A stretch of 64,000 nt of DNA from assembly GCF_006385685.1 (NCBI RefSeq), contig NZ_VFRP01000001.1, forward strand, positions 124,001 to 188,000. Reading direction: 5' to 3'. Of this stretch, positions 46,168 to 55,737 are shown piece by piece (the first letter of the stretch is position 1; the number at the start of each line of letters is the position of its first letter). Position numbers and translations under genes: made by a program. Under the pieces are notes generated by a model that did not search any database, was not told the DNA's origin, and saw only the letters and a program-made list of their open reading frames with translations. The stretch is from Amaricoccus solimangrovi (GTDB lineage Bacteria > Pseudomonadota > Alphaproteobacteria > Rhodobacterales > Rhodobacteraceae).

Positions 46168-46488
46168 ATGTTCGATTACGTGGATCAGGTCGCGCTGACG
46201 AATGACCAGGGAGCCCGGGCGCAGAAGCTGTTCGCCGCGGTCGTGCTGGCGGCGCTTGACGATGCGATCGCGGATGACAAGAAGTATGGGAACGGCGCCG
46301 AGGTGATCGCGCGCTGGGCGCGGTCGCGCGACGGCCGCGAGGTGCTGATGTGCGCGGGCATCGACCCGAACGAGCGCTGCGTGAACGGCATGATGGAATT
46401 CGTCCGCCGCGGCGTGCGGACCTCGGTGGCGCTGAGCCGCGAGGAGAGCGAGCGCCAGGCGCATCGCGCCGAGGCCGAGGCGGCCTGA
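46168..46488 (+). CDS. DUF6280-like small protein
   Basis: 106 residues, starting at ATG 46168 with AAGGAAAA upstream. Most of it is a helical domain: ARAQKLFAAVVLAALDDAIADDKKYG, ARWARSRDGREVL, CAGIDPNER and FVRRGVRTSVALSREESER. I recall this pattern as DUF6280, found in Rhodobacterales, function unknown. No secretion or membrane signals. A clear intrinsic terminator follows. The upstream frame is open to 46003 but is not conserved-looking and has no ribosome site. Confidence 0.75.
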   Translation: MFDYVDQVALTNDQGARAQKLFAAVVLAALDDAIADDKKYGNGAEVIARWARSRDGREVLMCAGIDPNERCVNGMMEFVRRGVRTSVALSREESERQAHRAEAEAA

Positions 46489-46533
46489 TCATCGGAACGG
46501 CCTGACGGGATCGCGGTCCCGTTCATCGCAAAG

Positions 46534-46559
46534 GGGCATCGCGGTGCGATGCCCTTTTT
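46534..46559 (+). terminator. Intrinsic terminator after the DUF6280-like gene
   Basis: Perfect 9-bp stem (46534-46542 with 46546-46554), 3-nt loop, then five T (46555-46559). Confidence 0.85.
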
Positions 46560-46569
46560 CGTTGGCGGC

Positions 46570-47235
46570 TCACCCGCCGAGCGCCGACAGCCCGTCGCCG
46601 AGGACCTTGGCGCCGATGACACCGAGCAGCACGATCATGATGACGTGGTTGTTGCGCAGCATGAAGCGCTTCACCGCCTCGAGCCGGCGCGCGCCCCCGG
46701 CCCCTCCGGTCCGGCGCAGGATCAGCGCCGCCAGCACGCTCGCCGACGACAGAAGCACGAAGACGAGGCCGGCGAGGAGCGCGCGGCGCCCCTCGAGCCC
46801 GCGCTCACCGATCGTGGCGGCGGCGGCGAAGGCGAGCGCGAGGCTCTTGGGATTGACGCCGCCGAGCACGGCCCCGACCAGCGCCGCGCGCGCCGGCGAG
46901 GCGCGGTCGAGCGCGGCGGCCCAGCCTGGCAGCTTCGCCGGCGCCCCGCCGCGCGGGCGCCCGCGCCATTTCCCCGCGGCGGCGGCGAAGAGCCCGAGGC
47001 CGAGCAGGATCCGGAGCCCCGCGCCGAGCTCGAGCGAGGTCCGTTCGATCTCGCCCACCACCAGCACGAGGAGCAGCGTCACCGCGCCGAGGCCGCCCAG
47101 CCAGCCGATCGCGAAGGCGGTGCCCGCGCGCCCCCCGTCGGGGCGGCCGAGCAGCATCACGATCGCGATGATCGGGAAGGGGCTCAGCGCCAGCGCCATC
47201 GCCAGCGGGAGAAAGTCGCCTATCGCCCCGACCAT
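46570..47235 (-). CDS. GAP/Sap-type (SfLAP-like) six-helix membrane protein
   Basis: 221 residues, about six hydrophobic segments. The N-terminus ALSPFPIIAIVMLLGRPDGGRAG and the internal GGVNPKSLALAFAAAATIG correspond to the GAP (SfLAP, sulfolipid-1-addressing-protein-like) family, a relative of LysE-type exporters. Transport of lipids or small molecules is inferred from relatives only. It lies 24 bp downstream of dnaE on the same strand, likely co-transcribed. Confidence 0.65.
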   Translation of the reverse strand: MVGAIGDFLPLAMALALSPFPIIAIVMLLGRPDGGRAGTAFAIGWLGGLGAVTLLLVLVVGEIERTSLELGAGLRILLGLGLFAAAAGKWRGRPRGGAPAKLPGWAAALDRASPARAALVGAVLGGVNPKSLALAFAAAATIGERGLEGRRALLAGLVFVLLSSASVLAALILRRTGGAGGARRLEAVKRFMLRNNHVIMIVLLGVIGAKVLGDGLSALGG

Positions 47236-47259
47236 GCCATCCCTCCGCGCGCGCCCGGC

Positions 47260-50200
47260 TCAGAATTCCTCGACTAGCACCACGCCCGAGACCGACTTGA
47301 CCGCGCCGATCACGCGCGGCGAGACCGGGTACGGATCCTTCAGCGCGAGCACGGTCTCCCCCGGCAGGTCGGGCGCCATCACCACGATCTCGACCGGCCC
47401 GGGCCGCGCGCCGCCGTCGCGCGCGATCGCGCCGAGGCGGGTCGCGAGCGAGGGCGCGGCGCCGGCGTCGTTGACGAAGATCCGCAGGCCCGCGGCCGCG
47501 GCCCCCGCCACGGCCTCGTCGACCGGCTGGGCGCCGCGGGCGAGCAGCTTCATCTCGTCGCCGTCGGTCTCCGCCTCGACCGTGAGCACGACGTTGCAGC
47601 CGGGTTCGAGCCATTGCCGCGCCGCCTCCAGCGTGTCGGAGAAGACGGTGACCTCGAAGAGCCCGGTCGGATCCGAGAGGCGGACGAAGGCGAAGCGGTT
47701 GCCGCGGGCGGACTTGCGTTCCTCCTTCGCCGCGACCGAGCCCGCGATCCGCGCGCTCGCCGCCCGGTTCTCGCGTGCGCGGCGCAGGAGTTCGGCATGG
47801 GTGAGCACGCCCTGGCGCCGGAGCGCGCCGGCGTAGTCGTCGAGCGGATGGCCGGAGAGATAGAAGCCGATCGCCAGATGCTCCTGGCCGAGCCGCTCGA
47901 CCGGGGTCCAGTCGTCGGGCGCGGGCAGGCGCGGCGCGGGTAGGCTGTCCGCCGCCTCGCCGAAGAGGCTGACCTGGGCCGAGGCGCGCTCCTGATGCGC
48001 GGCCGCGGAATGGGCGACCAGCGCCTCGAGGCTCTCGAAGACCTTGCGCCGGTTCGAATCGAGCCCGTCGAGCGCGCCCGCCCGCGCCAGCATCTCGAGC
48101 GCGCGCTTGCCGACGCGCTTGAGATCGACGCGCGCGGCGAAATCGAAGAGGCCGGTGAAGGCCCCGCCCGCCGCCCGCGCGTCGGTGATGAGGCGCATCG
48201 CCTCGACACCGACGTTCTTGAGCGCGCCGAGCCCGTAGACGATCTCGCCGTCGCGCACGGTGAAGGTCGCCTCGGAGCGGTTCACGCAAGGGGGCACGAC
48301 GCCGATGCCGAGCCGGTCCACCTCCTGCTTGTAGGCGCCGAGCTTGTCGGTGAGATGGATGTCGCAGTTCATCACGGCGGCCATGAACTCGACCGGATGG
48401 TTGGCCTTCAGCCAGGCGGTCTGGTAGCTCACCACCGCGTAGGCGGCGGCGTGGGACTTGTTGAAACCGTAGTTCGCGAACTTGTCGAGCAAGTTCCAGA
48501 CTTCCTCGGCCTTCGCCTTGGAAACCCCGTTCTTCGCCGCGCCGTCGAGAAAGAGCGGCTTCTGCGCGTCCATCTCGGCCTGGATCTTCTTGCCCATCGC
48601 GCGGCGCAGCAGGTCGGCGCCGCCGAGCGAATAGCCCGCCATCTTGCGGGCGATCTCCATCACCTGTTCCTGGTAGACGATGATGCCCTGCGTCTCGTCG
48701 AGGATGTCGTCGATCGAAGGATGGAGGTTGTCGCGCTTCTCCCGACCGTTCTTCACGTTGCAGAACTTCGGGATGTTCTCCATCGGCCCGGGCCGGTAGA
48801 GCGCGACGAGCGCGATGATGTCCTCGATGCAGGTGGGCCTCAGCTGCCTGAGCGCGTCGCGCATGCCCGAGCTTTCCACCTGGAAGACCGCGACGGTCTG
48901 GGCGCTGGCGTAGAGTTCGTAGGTCTTCGCATCGTCGATCGGGATCGCGGAGATGTCGACGCTCTCGCCGCGCAGCGCCAGCAGGTCGAGCGCGTTCTGG
49001 ATCACGGTCAGCGTCTTCAGCCCGAGGAAGTCGAACTTCACGAGGCCCGCGTCCTCGACCCATTTCATGTTGAACTGCGTCGCCGGCATGTCCGAGCGCG
49101 GGTCGCGGTAGAGCGGCACGAGTTCGACGAGCGGCCGGTCGCCGATCACCACGCCCGCGGCGTGGGTGGAGGCGTTGCGCAGCAGCCCCTCGATCTGCTG
49201 GGCGATGTCGAGGAGCCGCTTGACCTGCGGCTCCTTGCGCGCCTCGTCGCGGAGCCGCGGTTCCTCGGCGAGCGCCTTCTCGACCGAGACGGGCTTCACC
49301 CCCTCGACCGGGATCAGCTTCGAGAGCCGGTCCACCTGACCATAGGGCATCTGCAGCACCCGGCCGACATCGCGCACCGCCGCCTTGGAGAGCAGCGCGC
49401 CGAAGGTGATGATCTGCGCGACGCGGTCGCGCCCGTAGCGCTCCTGCACATAGGCGATGACCTCCTCGCGCCGGTCCATGCAGAAGTCGATGTCGAAATC
49501 GGGCATCGAGATGCGCTCTGGGTTCAGGAACCGCTCGAAGAGAAGGCCGTAACGCAATGGATCGAGGTCGGTAATCGTCAGCGCGTAGGCGACGAGGGAG
49601 CCGGCGCCGGAGCCCCGGCCCGGGCCGACCGGGATCGAATGCTCCTTCGCCCACTTGATGAAGTCGGCCACGATCAGGAAGTAGCCGGGAAAGCCCATTC
49701 CCTCGATCACGCCGAGTTCGAATTCGAGCCGGGCGCGGTATTCCTCCTCGCTCGCCGCCTTCGGGATCACCGCGAGCCGGGCGGCGAGCCCCTCGCGCGC
49801 CTGGCGGCGGAGTTCCTCGACCTCGTCCTCGGCGAAGCGGGGCAGGATCGGCTTGCGCTTCCTCGGGCGATAGGCGCAGCGGCGGGCGATCTCGACGGTG
49901 TTCTCCACCGCCTCGGGCAGGTCGGCGAAGAGCGCGACCATCTCGTCCTGGGACTTGAAGTAATGCTCCGGCGTCAGCCGCCGCCTCGGCGCCTGCTGGT
50001 CGACATAGGCGCCCTCCGCGATGCAGAGCAGCGCGTCATGCGCCGGATACATCGCCGGCTTCGGAAAGTGCACGTCGTTGGTCGCGACCAGCGGCAGGTC
50101 GAGTTCGTAGGCGAGTTCGACGAGGGTTGGCTCGGTCGCCGCCTCGGCCGGGGTGCGGGGCGCGCCGTTCTCCGGATGGCGCTCGATCTCGACGTAGAGC

Positions 50201-50706
50201 CGGCCGGGAAAGAGGCCGGCGAGCCGGATTAGCAGGTCGCGCGCCTTTCCCGGCTGGCCGTCGCGGATCATCTGCCCGACCGCGCCCTCCGCGCCGCCGG
50301 TGAGGCAGATGAGCCCGGCCGCGCGCGCCTCGAGCAGGGCGAGCGGAACATGCGGCTCCAGCGCGCCGGCGTCGAGGTAGTTGGCCGAGGTGAGCCGCAG
50401 CAGGTTGCCGAATCCCTCGGCGTTCTGGGCGAGCAGCACGACGGGCCGGGGCCGCGGCGCCTTTTCCCCCGGGGCGGGAGCGGCATGGGCGATCGCGAGC
50501 TGGCAGCCCATGATCGGCTGGATGCCCTCCTTCGCGAGGACGTTGGAAAATTCCTGCGCGGCGAAGAGGTTGCCGGTGTCGGTCAGCGCGACCGCGGGCA
50601 TGCCGGCGGCGGCGCAGAGGCCGGGCAGCTTCTTCACCTGGATCGCGCCCTCGAGCAGCGAATAGGCGGAATGGAGGCGGAGGTGGATGAATCGCGGCTC
50701 GGTCAT
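47260..50706 (-). CDS. dnaE: DNA polymerase III alpha subunit
   Basis: 1148 residues, the replicative-type DnaE. The N-terminal PHP domain starts HLRLHSAYSLLEGAIQ; the polymerase active site carries PDFDIDF near residues 402-408, with the third Asp later; a helix-hairpin-helix and OB domain lie toward the C-terminus (VSVEKALAEE through ALSVLEGSVA-like region to VFSDTLEAARQWL). DnaE does the chromosome synthesis in the pol III holoenzyme. The ATG at 50706 begins TEPRFIHLRLHSAYSLLEG, as in homologues. It is divergent from the BMP transporter with 262 bp between. Confidence 0.97.
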   Translation of the reverse strand: MTEPRFIHLRLHSAYSLLEGAIQVKKLPGLCAAAGMPAVALTDTGNLFAAQEFSNVLAKEGIQPIMGCQLAIAHAAPAPGEKAPRPRPVVLLAQNAEGFGNLLRLTSANYLDAGALEPHVPLALLEARAAGLICLTGGAEGAVGQMIRDGQPGKARDLLIRLAGLFPGRLYVEIERHPENGAPRTPAEAATEPTLVELAYELDLPLVATNDVHFPKPAMYPAHDALLCIAEGAYVDQQAPRRRLTPEHYFKSQDEMVALFADLPEAVENTVEIARRCAYRPRKRKPILPRFAEDEVEELRRQAREGLAARLAVIPKAASEEEYRARLEFELGVIEGMGFPGYFLIVADFIKWAKEHSIPVGPGRGSGAGSLVAYALTITDLDPLRYGLLFERFLNPERISMPDFDIDFCMDRREEVIAYVQERYGRDRVAQIITFGALLSKAAVRDVGRVLQMPYGQVDRLSKLIPVEGVKPVSVEKALAEEPRLRDEARKEPQVKRLLDIAQQIEGLLRNASTHAAGVVIGDRPLVELVPLYRDPRSDMPATQFNMKWVEDAGLVKFDFLGLKTLTVIQNALDLLALRGESVDISAIPIDDAKTYELYASAQTVAVFQVESSGMRDALRQLRPTCIEDIIALVALYRPGPMENIPKFCNVKNGREKRDNLHPSIDDILDETQGIIVYQEQVMEIARKMAGYSLGGADLLRRAMGKKIQAEMDAQKPLFLDGAAKNGVSKAKAEEVWNLLDKFANYGFNKSHAAAYAVVSYQTAWLKANHPVEFMAAVMNCDIHLTDKLGAYKQEVDRLGIGVVPPCVNRSEATFTVRDGEIVYGLGALKNVGVEAMRLITDARAAGGAFTGLFDFAARVDLKRVGKRALEMLARAGALDGLDSNRRKVFESLEALVAHSAAAHQERASAQVSLFGEAADSLPAPRLPAPDDWTPVERLGQEHLAIGFYLSGHPLDDYAGALRRQGVLTHAELLRRARENRAASARIAGSVAAKEERKSARGNRFAFVRLSDPTGLFEVTVFSDTLEAARQWLEPGCNVVLTVEAETDGDEMKLLARGAQPVDEAVAGAAAAGLRIFVNDAGAAPSLATRLGAIARDGGARPGPVEIVVMAPDLPGETVLALKDPYPVSPRVIGAVKSVSGVVLVEEF

Positions 50707-50968
50707 CGGCGATCTCTAGCACCGGCCGCGGGCCGCGGCCAAGCGCGCGTCGCGCCCCCGCGCCCGCGTCCGCGAAATGGCGCGAACTTGGGCAGCGCGG
50801 CCGGCGCGGGGCGGGCAAACGCGCATTGGCGCGGCGGTTAACGATGAGTTGCGTGTCGCGCTTGCGTCGCCGCCGGTTTCCATGCCTGTTACCGAGGCGA
50901 ACCAGAAGGAGCCCCGCCGCGATGCCGTTTCGCGCCGCGACCTGCAAGACCTCCGGGACCCCGCCCGC

Positions 50969-52492
50969 ATGACGCCGCTGATCGAGATCGACGGGCTGTC
51001 GAAATCCTATCCGGGCGTCAGGGCGAACGAGGATGTCCGCTTCTCGATCGCCCCCGGCGAGGTCCACGCGCTTCTCGGTGAGAACGGGGCGGGGAAGTCG
51101 ACGCTCGTCAAGATGATATACGGCCTCGTGCGGCCCGACGCCGGGACGATGCGGCTCCGGGGCGAGCCCTACGCGCCGCCGAGGCCCTCGGTCGCGCGCG
51201 AACGGGGCGTGGCGATGGTGTTCCAGCACTTCTCGCTCTTCGACGCGCTCGACGTGGCGGAGAATGTCGCGCTCGGGATGGAGAACCCGCCGCCGATGCG
51301 CGCGCTGGCGAAGCGGATCCGCGAGGTGAGCGAGGAATACGGCCTGCCGCTCGATCCCGCCCGGCTGGTCGGCGACCTCTCGGCGGGCGAGCGGCAGCGG
51401 GTCGAGATCGTGCGCTGCCTGCTGCAGGATCCGAAGCTCCTGATCATGGACGAGCCGACCAGCGTGCTGACGCCGCAGGAGGTCGAGATCCTGTTCCGCA
51501 CGCTGCGCCAGCTTTCCGCCGAGGGGACGGCGATCCTCTACATCAGCCACAAGCTCGAGGAGATCCGCGCGCTCTGCGACGGCGCGACGATCCTGCGCCG
51601 GGGCAGGGTGGTCGGAAGCTGCGCGCCGAGGGAGAAGACGGCGCGCGAGCTCGCGGAGATGATGGTCGGCCAGACGCTGACGCCGCCCGCGCGGGCGGAA
51701 CGGGCGCGGGGGCCGATCGCGCTCGAGGCGGCGATGCTCGACCTCGACTCGCCCAACCCGTTCGGCGTCGGGCTGCGCGGGGTGAGCTTCCAGGTGCGCC
51801 AGGGCGAGATCCTCGGCGTCGCCGGGGTCGCGGGCAACGGGCAGGACGAGCTGCTGCTGGCGCTCTCGGGCGAGATCCGCTCGCCGACCGACGCGGTGCG
51901 GATCGACGGGCATGGCGTCGGCCATCTCGGCCCGGTGGCGCGGCGGCGGCTCGGCCTCGTCGCCGCGCCGGAGGAGCGGCTCGGCCACGCGGCGGCGCCG
52001 GACATGAGCCTGACGGAGAACGCGCTGCTCTCGGGCGGGCCGCGCCGGGGTCTCGTCGCGCGCGGGCTGATCGACTGGGCGAAGACGAGGATCTTCGCCC
52101 GCGAAATCGTCGAGCAATACGATGTGCGCACCCCGGGGATCGAGGTCGCCGCGCGCTCCCTCTCGGGCGGCAATCTGCAGAAATTCGTGATCGGGCGGGA
52201 GCTGTCGCAGGACCCCTCGGTCGTCGTGGTGAACCAGCCGACCTGGGGCGTCGACGCGGCGGCGGCCGCGGCGATCCGGCAGGCGCTGCTCGACCGCGCG
52301 GCGGCGGGGGCGGCGGTCGTGGTGATCAGCCAGGATCTCGACGAACTGCTCGAGGTCGCGGATCTCTTCGCCGCGCTGAACGGCGGGCGGATGACGAAGC
52401 CGCGCCCGACCCAGGGCCTCACGGTGGACGAGATCGGACTGATGATGGGCGGCGCGCACGGGATGGAGGAGGCGCATGCTCATCACGCTTGA
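50969..52492 (+). CDS. BMP-type nucleoside ABC transporter, ATP-binding protein
   Basis: 507 residues, two ABC cassettes in one chain. Cassette 1: Walker A GENGAGKST, Q-loop VFQHFSLFD, signature LSAGERQR, Walker B LLIMDEPTS. Cassette 2 keeps signature LSGGNLQK and a Walker B-like VVVVNQPTWGVD in which the usual DEP is changed to NQP; its Walker A is the degenerate VAGNGQDEL. This dual-cassette form is typical of sugar and BMP/nucleoside importers (YufO, NupO). The first cassette drives hydrolysis. ATG 50969 is chosen on the conserved start; 50882 is an alternative. It leads a four-gene operon. Confidence 0.9.
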   Translation: MTPLIEIDGLSKSYPGVRANEDVRFSIAPGEVHALLGENGAGKSTLVKMIYGLVRPDAGTMRLRGEPYAPPRPSVARERGVAMVFQHFSLFDALDVAENVALGMENPPPMRALAKRIREVSEEYGLPLDPARLVGDLSAGERQRVEIVRCLLQDPKLLIMDEPTSVLTPQEVEILFRTLRQLSAEGTAILYISHKLEEIRALCDGATILRRGRVVGSCAPREKTARELAEMMVGQTLTPPARAERARGPIALEAAMLDLDSPNPFGVGLRGVSFQVRQGEILGVAGVAGNGQDELLLALSGEIRSPTDAVRIDGHGVGHLGPVARRRLGLVAAPEERLGHAAAPDMSLTENALLSGGPRRGLVARGLIDWAKTRIFAREIVEQYDVRTPGIEVAARSLSGGNLQKFVIGRELSQDPSVVVVNQPTWGVDAAAAAAIRQALLDRAAAGAAVVVISQDLDELLEVADLFAALNGGRMTKPRPTQGLTVDEIGLMMGGAHGMEEAHAHHA

Positions 52493-53567
52493 GAAACGGC
52501 CCACGCCCTCGCGCGGCTGGGCGATCGCGACGCCGGTCCTCGCGGTGATCCTCACGATGATCGCCGGGGGCGTCATGTTCGCGCTCCTTGGCAAGAACCC
52601 GGTCGAGGCGATCCGGACGATCTTCTGGGATCCGCTCTTCAACCCCGACGTCGCGAGCTATTCGCGGCCGCAGCTGCTCGTGAAGGCGGCGCCGCTCATC
52701 CTGATCGCGACCGGGCTCTCGCTCGGCTTCCGCGCCGGGATCTGGAACATCGGCGCCGAGGGGCAGTACATCATGGGCGCGATCTGCGGCGCCGCGGCCG
52801 GGCTCGCGCTCTATCCGCTGGAGGCGCGCTGGATCGTCTTTCCGCTGATGATCCTCGCGGGCGCGCTGGGCGGCCTGCTCTGGGCGATGATCCCGGCGAT
52901 CCTGAGGACGCGGTTCCGCACGAACGAGATCCTCGTCTCGCTGCTCCTCGTCTATGTCGCCCAGGCGCTCATGGCCTCGATGGCGCTCGGCGCGCTGCGC
53001 AACCCGGAGGGCGGCGGCTTTCCGGGCTCGCGCAACCTCTCGCAGTGGCCGGCGGCGGCGAACGGGGAGCTCGTCGCGAACACCGGACTCCACTGGGGCG
53101 TGATCGCGGCGATCCTCGCCGTCATCGCGGCGGAGTTCCTGCTGCGCCGGCACATCCTCGGCTTCGACATCCGCCTGACCGGGCTCGCGCCGCGCGCCGC
53201 GCGCTTCGCGGGCGTCAATCCGGACCGGCTGATCCTGCTCTGCATGGGAATCTCGGGCGCGCTCGCGGGGCTCGCCGGGCTCTTCGAGGTGGCGGGGCCG
53301 GCGGGGCAGATCTCGATCGATTTCGCCTCCGGCTACGGCTTCACCGCGATCATCGTCGCCTTCCTCGGCCGGCTCTCGCCGGTCGGCATCCTGCTCGCGG
53401 GGCTCCTGATGGCGCTCACCTATATCGGGGGCGAACTCGCGCAGTTCATGCTGAGCCTGCCCTCCGCGGCGATCCAGGCCTTCCAGGGGATGCTGCTCTT
53501 CTTCCTGCTCGCGGTCGACGTGCTCTCGAACTACCGGATCCGGCTTGCGACGAAGGGGGCCGCCTGA
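52476..53567 (+). CDS. BMP-type nucleoside ABC transporter, permease 1
   Basis: 363 residues, about nine membrane segments, of the branched-chain/ribose-type permease fold (BPD_transp_2). Conserved parts: LGFRAGIWNIGAEGQYIMGA and RTRFRTNEILVSLLL. It overlaps the ATPase stop by 17 bp, and its own stop overlaps the next permease as TGATG. It corresponds to YufP/NupP of BMP systems that import nucleosides or purines; the exact substrate is not visible. Confidence 0.9.
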   Translation: MLITLEKRPTPSRGWAIATPVLAVILTMIAGGVMFALLGKNPVEAIRTIFWDPLFNPDVASYSRPQLLVKAAPLILIATGLSLGFRAGIWNIGAEGQYIMGAICGAAAGLALYPLEARWIVFPLMILAGALGGLLWAMIPAILRTRFRTNEILVSLLLVYVAQALMASMALGALRNPEGGGFPGSRNLSQWPAAANGELVANTGLHWGVIAAILAVIAAEFLLRRHILGFDIRLTGLAPRAARFAGVNPDRLILLCMGISGALAGLAGLFEVAGPAGQISIDFASGYGFTAIIVAFLGRLSPVGILLAGLLMALTYIGGELAQFMLSLPSAAIQAFQGMLLFFLLAVDVLSNYRIRLATKGAA

Positions 53568-54496
53568 TGCTCGGAGGAATCAATCTCGCGACGCTCATCG
53601 CCTCGCTCATGGTCGCGGCGGTGCCGATCCTGATGGCCGCGACCGGCGAACTGGTCGCGGAGAAGGCCGGGGTGCTCAACCTCGGCGTCGAGGGGATGAT
53701 GATCATCGGCGCGGTCTGCGGCCTCGTCGCCGCCGTGCACAGCGGCAGCCCGGCGCTCGGCTTCCTCGCCGCGGCGGCGGCCGGGGCGGCGCTCTCGCTC
53801 GTCTTCGCGCTGCTCACCCAGGTCTTTCTCGCCAACCAGGTCGCAACGGGGCTGGCGCTGACGCTCTTCGGGCTCGGCCTCTCGTCGCTGATCGGCCAGG
53901 GCTATGTCGGGGTCAAGCCGCCGCCGACCGGGCGGCTCGAGATCCCGGGCCTTTCCGACATGCCGGTGCTGGGGCCGATCCTCTTCCATCACGACGTCTG
54001 GGTCTACCTCTCGATCGCGATGGTGGCCGTCGTCGCGGCGGTGCTGCGCCGCACCCGCGCCGGGCTGATCCTGCGCGCGGTGGGCGAGAACCACGACGCG
54101 GCCCACGCGCTCGGCTACAAGGTGACGCGGGTGCGGCTGCTCGCGATCCTCTTCGGCGGCGCGATGGCGGGTCTTGGCGGCGCCTATGTGAGCCTCGTGC
54201 GCGTGCCGCAATGGACCGACGGGATCACCGCCGGCGCGGGCTGGATCGCGCTCGCCATCGTCGTCTTCGCGAGCTGGAAGCCCTGGCGCGTGCTGATCGG
54301 CGCCTATCTCTTCGGCGGCATCTCGGTGCTGCAGTTGAACCTGCAGGCGGCGGGCGCGCGCATCCCGGTCGAGTATCTCGCGATGTCGCCCTATGTCGTG
54401 ACGATCCTCGTGCTCGTCCTCATCTCCGCCGAGCGGGGCGGCCGGGGCGGCAACGCGCCCGCCGCGCTCGGCCGCAACTTCCACGCCGCGCGCTGA
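53567..54496 (+). CDS. BMP-type nucleoside ABC transporter, permease 2
   Basis: 309 residues, the shorter partner permease (YufQ/NupQ type). Signatures: ELVAEKAGVLNLGVEGMMIIGAV, VATGLALTLFGLGLSSLIG, LILRAVGENHDAAHALGY and a C-terminal YLAMSPYVVTILVLVLIS. Membrane segments are about eight. It is translated from a TGATG overlap with permease 1, fixing the start, and followed 37 bp later by the substrate-binding protein. Confidence 0.92.
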   Translation: MLGGINLATLIASLMVAAVPILMAATGELVAEKAGVLNLGVEGMMIIGAVCGLVAAVHSGSPALGFLAAAAAGAALSLVFALLTQVFLANQVATGLALTLFGLGLSSLIGQGYVGVKPPPTGRLEIPGLSDMPVLGPILFHHDVWVYLSIAMVAVVAAVLRRTRAGLILRAVGENHDAAHALGYKVTRVRLLAILFGGAMAGLGGAYVSLVRVPQWTDGITAGAGWIALAIVVFASWKPWRVLIGAYLFGGISVLQLNLQAAGARIPVEYLAMSPYVVTILVLVLISAERGGRGGNAPAALGRNFHAAR

Positions 54497-54533
54497 CGGG
54501 CCGCGGCATCCGGTGAACCATGGAGTCCATCAC

Positions 54534-55622
54534 ATGAAACGCAGAACCCTTCTCGCGGGCGCCGCGCTCGGCCTCGGCCTCGGCCTGTCGCTCGGGAGCG
54601 CGGCCTTCGCCCTCGACAAGGTGAAGGCCTGCTTCATCTACGTCGGGCCGATCGGCGACGGCGGCTGGAGCTTCCAGCACGACCAAGGCCGGCTCGCGCT
54701 CGAGAAGGAGCTCGGTGACAAGGTCGAGACGGTCTATCAGGAGAGCGTCCCGGAGGGCGCGGATTCCGAGCGGGTGATGACGCAGATGGCGCTGTCCGGA
54801 TGCAACATCGTCTTCGCGACCTCCTTTGGCTACATGGACGCGGTCAACAACGTCGCGAAGAAATTCCCGAAGGTGATGTTCGAGCACGCGACCGGCTACA
54901 AGCGCGACAGCCCGAACGTCTCGACCTATGACGCGCGCTTCTACGAGGGCCGCGCGGTGATGGGCACGATCGGCGGGCTGATGACCAAGTCGAACAAGAT
55001 CGGCTACATCGGCTCCTTCCCGATTCCGGAGGTGATCCAGGGGATCAATTCGAGCTATCTCGCGGCGAAGAAGGTGAACCCGGAGGTCACGATGTCGGTG
55101 GTCTGGGCCTATACCTGGTTCGATCCGGCGAAGGAGGCGGACGCCGCCAAGGCGCTGATCGAGCAGGGCGTCGACGTGATCCTGCAGCACACCGACTCGA
55201 CCGCGCCGCTCGCGGAGGCGGCGAAGACGCCGGGCGTGATCGGCTTCGGTCAGGCCTCCGACATGGCGGAGTACAAGCCGAGCCCCCGGGTCTCGGCCAT
55301 CATCGACAACTGGGGTCCGTACTACATCAAGCGCGTGGGCGAACTGCTCGACGGCACCTACGCGCAGGGCGCGACCTGGGCCGGGATCGGCGACGGCGAG
55401 GTGAAGATCGGCGAGATCACCGAGGCGGTGCCGCCGGAGGTGAAGGCCAAGGCCGAGGAGGTGCGCGACGCGATCGCGGCCGGCACGCTGCATCCCTTCA
55501 CCGGACCGATCAACAAGCAGGATGGCACGCCCTGGCTCGCGGACGGCGAGACGCCGGATGATGCCACGCTCGCCGGGATGAACTTCTACGTCGAGGGGAT
55601 CGAGGGGGTGATCCCGCAGTGA
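54534..55622 (+). CDS. BMP family ABC transporter substrate-binding protein
   Basis: 362 residues with an N-terminal signal (KRRTLLAGAALGLGLG, then AFA cleavage). Mature part has the BMP-family sequences CFIYVGPIGDGGWSFQHDQGR, DSERVMTQMALSGCNIVFATSFGYMDA and GFGQASDMA. Such proteins bind nucleosides or purine bases in the periplasm; CFIYVGPIGDGGW is typical of the Med/BMP subfamily seen in rhizobia and Rhodobacterales. The ATG has GGAG eight bases upstream; an in-frame GTG at 54513 is less likely. Last gene of the transporter operon. Confidence 0.93.
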   Translation: MKRRTLLAGAALGLGLGLSLGSAAFALDKVKACFIYVGPIGDGGWSFQHDQGRLALEKELGDKVETVYQESVPEGADSERVMTQMALSGCNIVFATSFGYMDAVNNVAKKFPKVMFEHATGYKRDSPNVSTYDARFYEGRAVMGTIGGLMTKSNKIGYIGSFPIPEVIQGINSSYLAAKKVNPEVTMSVVWAYTWFDPAKEADAAKALIEQGVDVILQHTDSTAPLAEAAKTPGVIGFGQASDMAEYKPSPRVSAIIDNWGPYYIKRVGELLDGTYAQGATWAGIGDGEVKIGEITEAVPPEVKAKAEEVRDAIAAGTLHPFTGPINKQDGTPWLADGETPDDATLAGMNFYVEGIEGVIPQ

Positions 55623-55737
55623 CGGGCGCCCCGGCCCGGTTCCGGCCGGGCCGCCGCCTTCCACCCGCGGGCCGTCCGCGCGACCTGGGCGCGCCCTCCC
55701 TTGCGGAGGGCCGCGGCCGCGGTGCAACATCGGGGAC

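Noticed and set aside
47995..50232. Long plus-strand frame opposite dnaE
   Set aside because: Antisense shadow of dnaE; no ribosome site and no recognisable domain.
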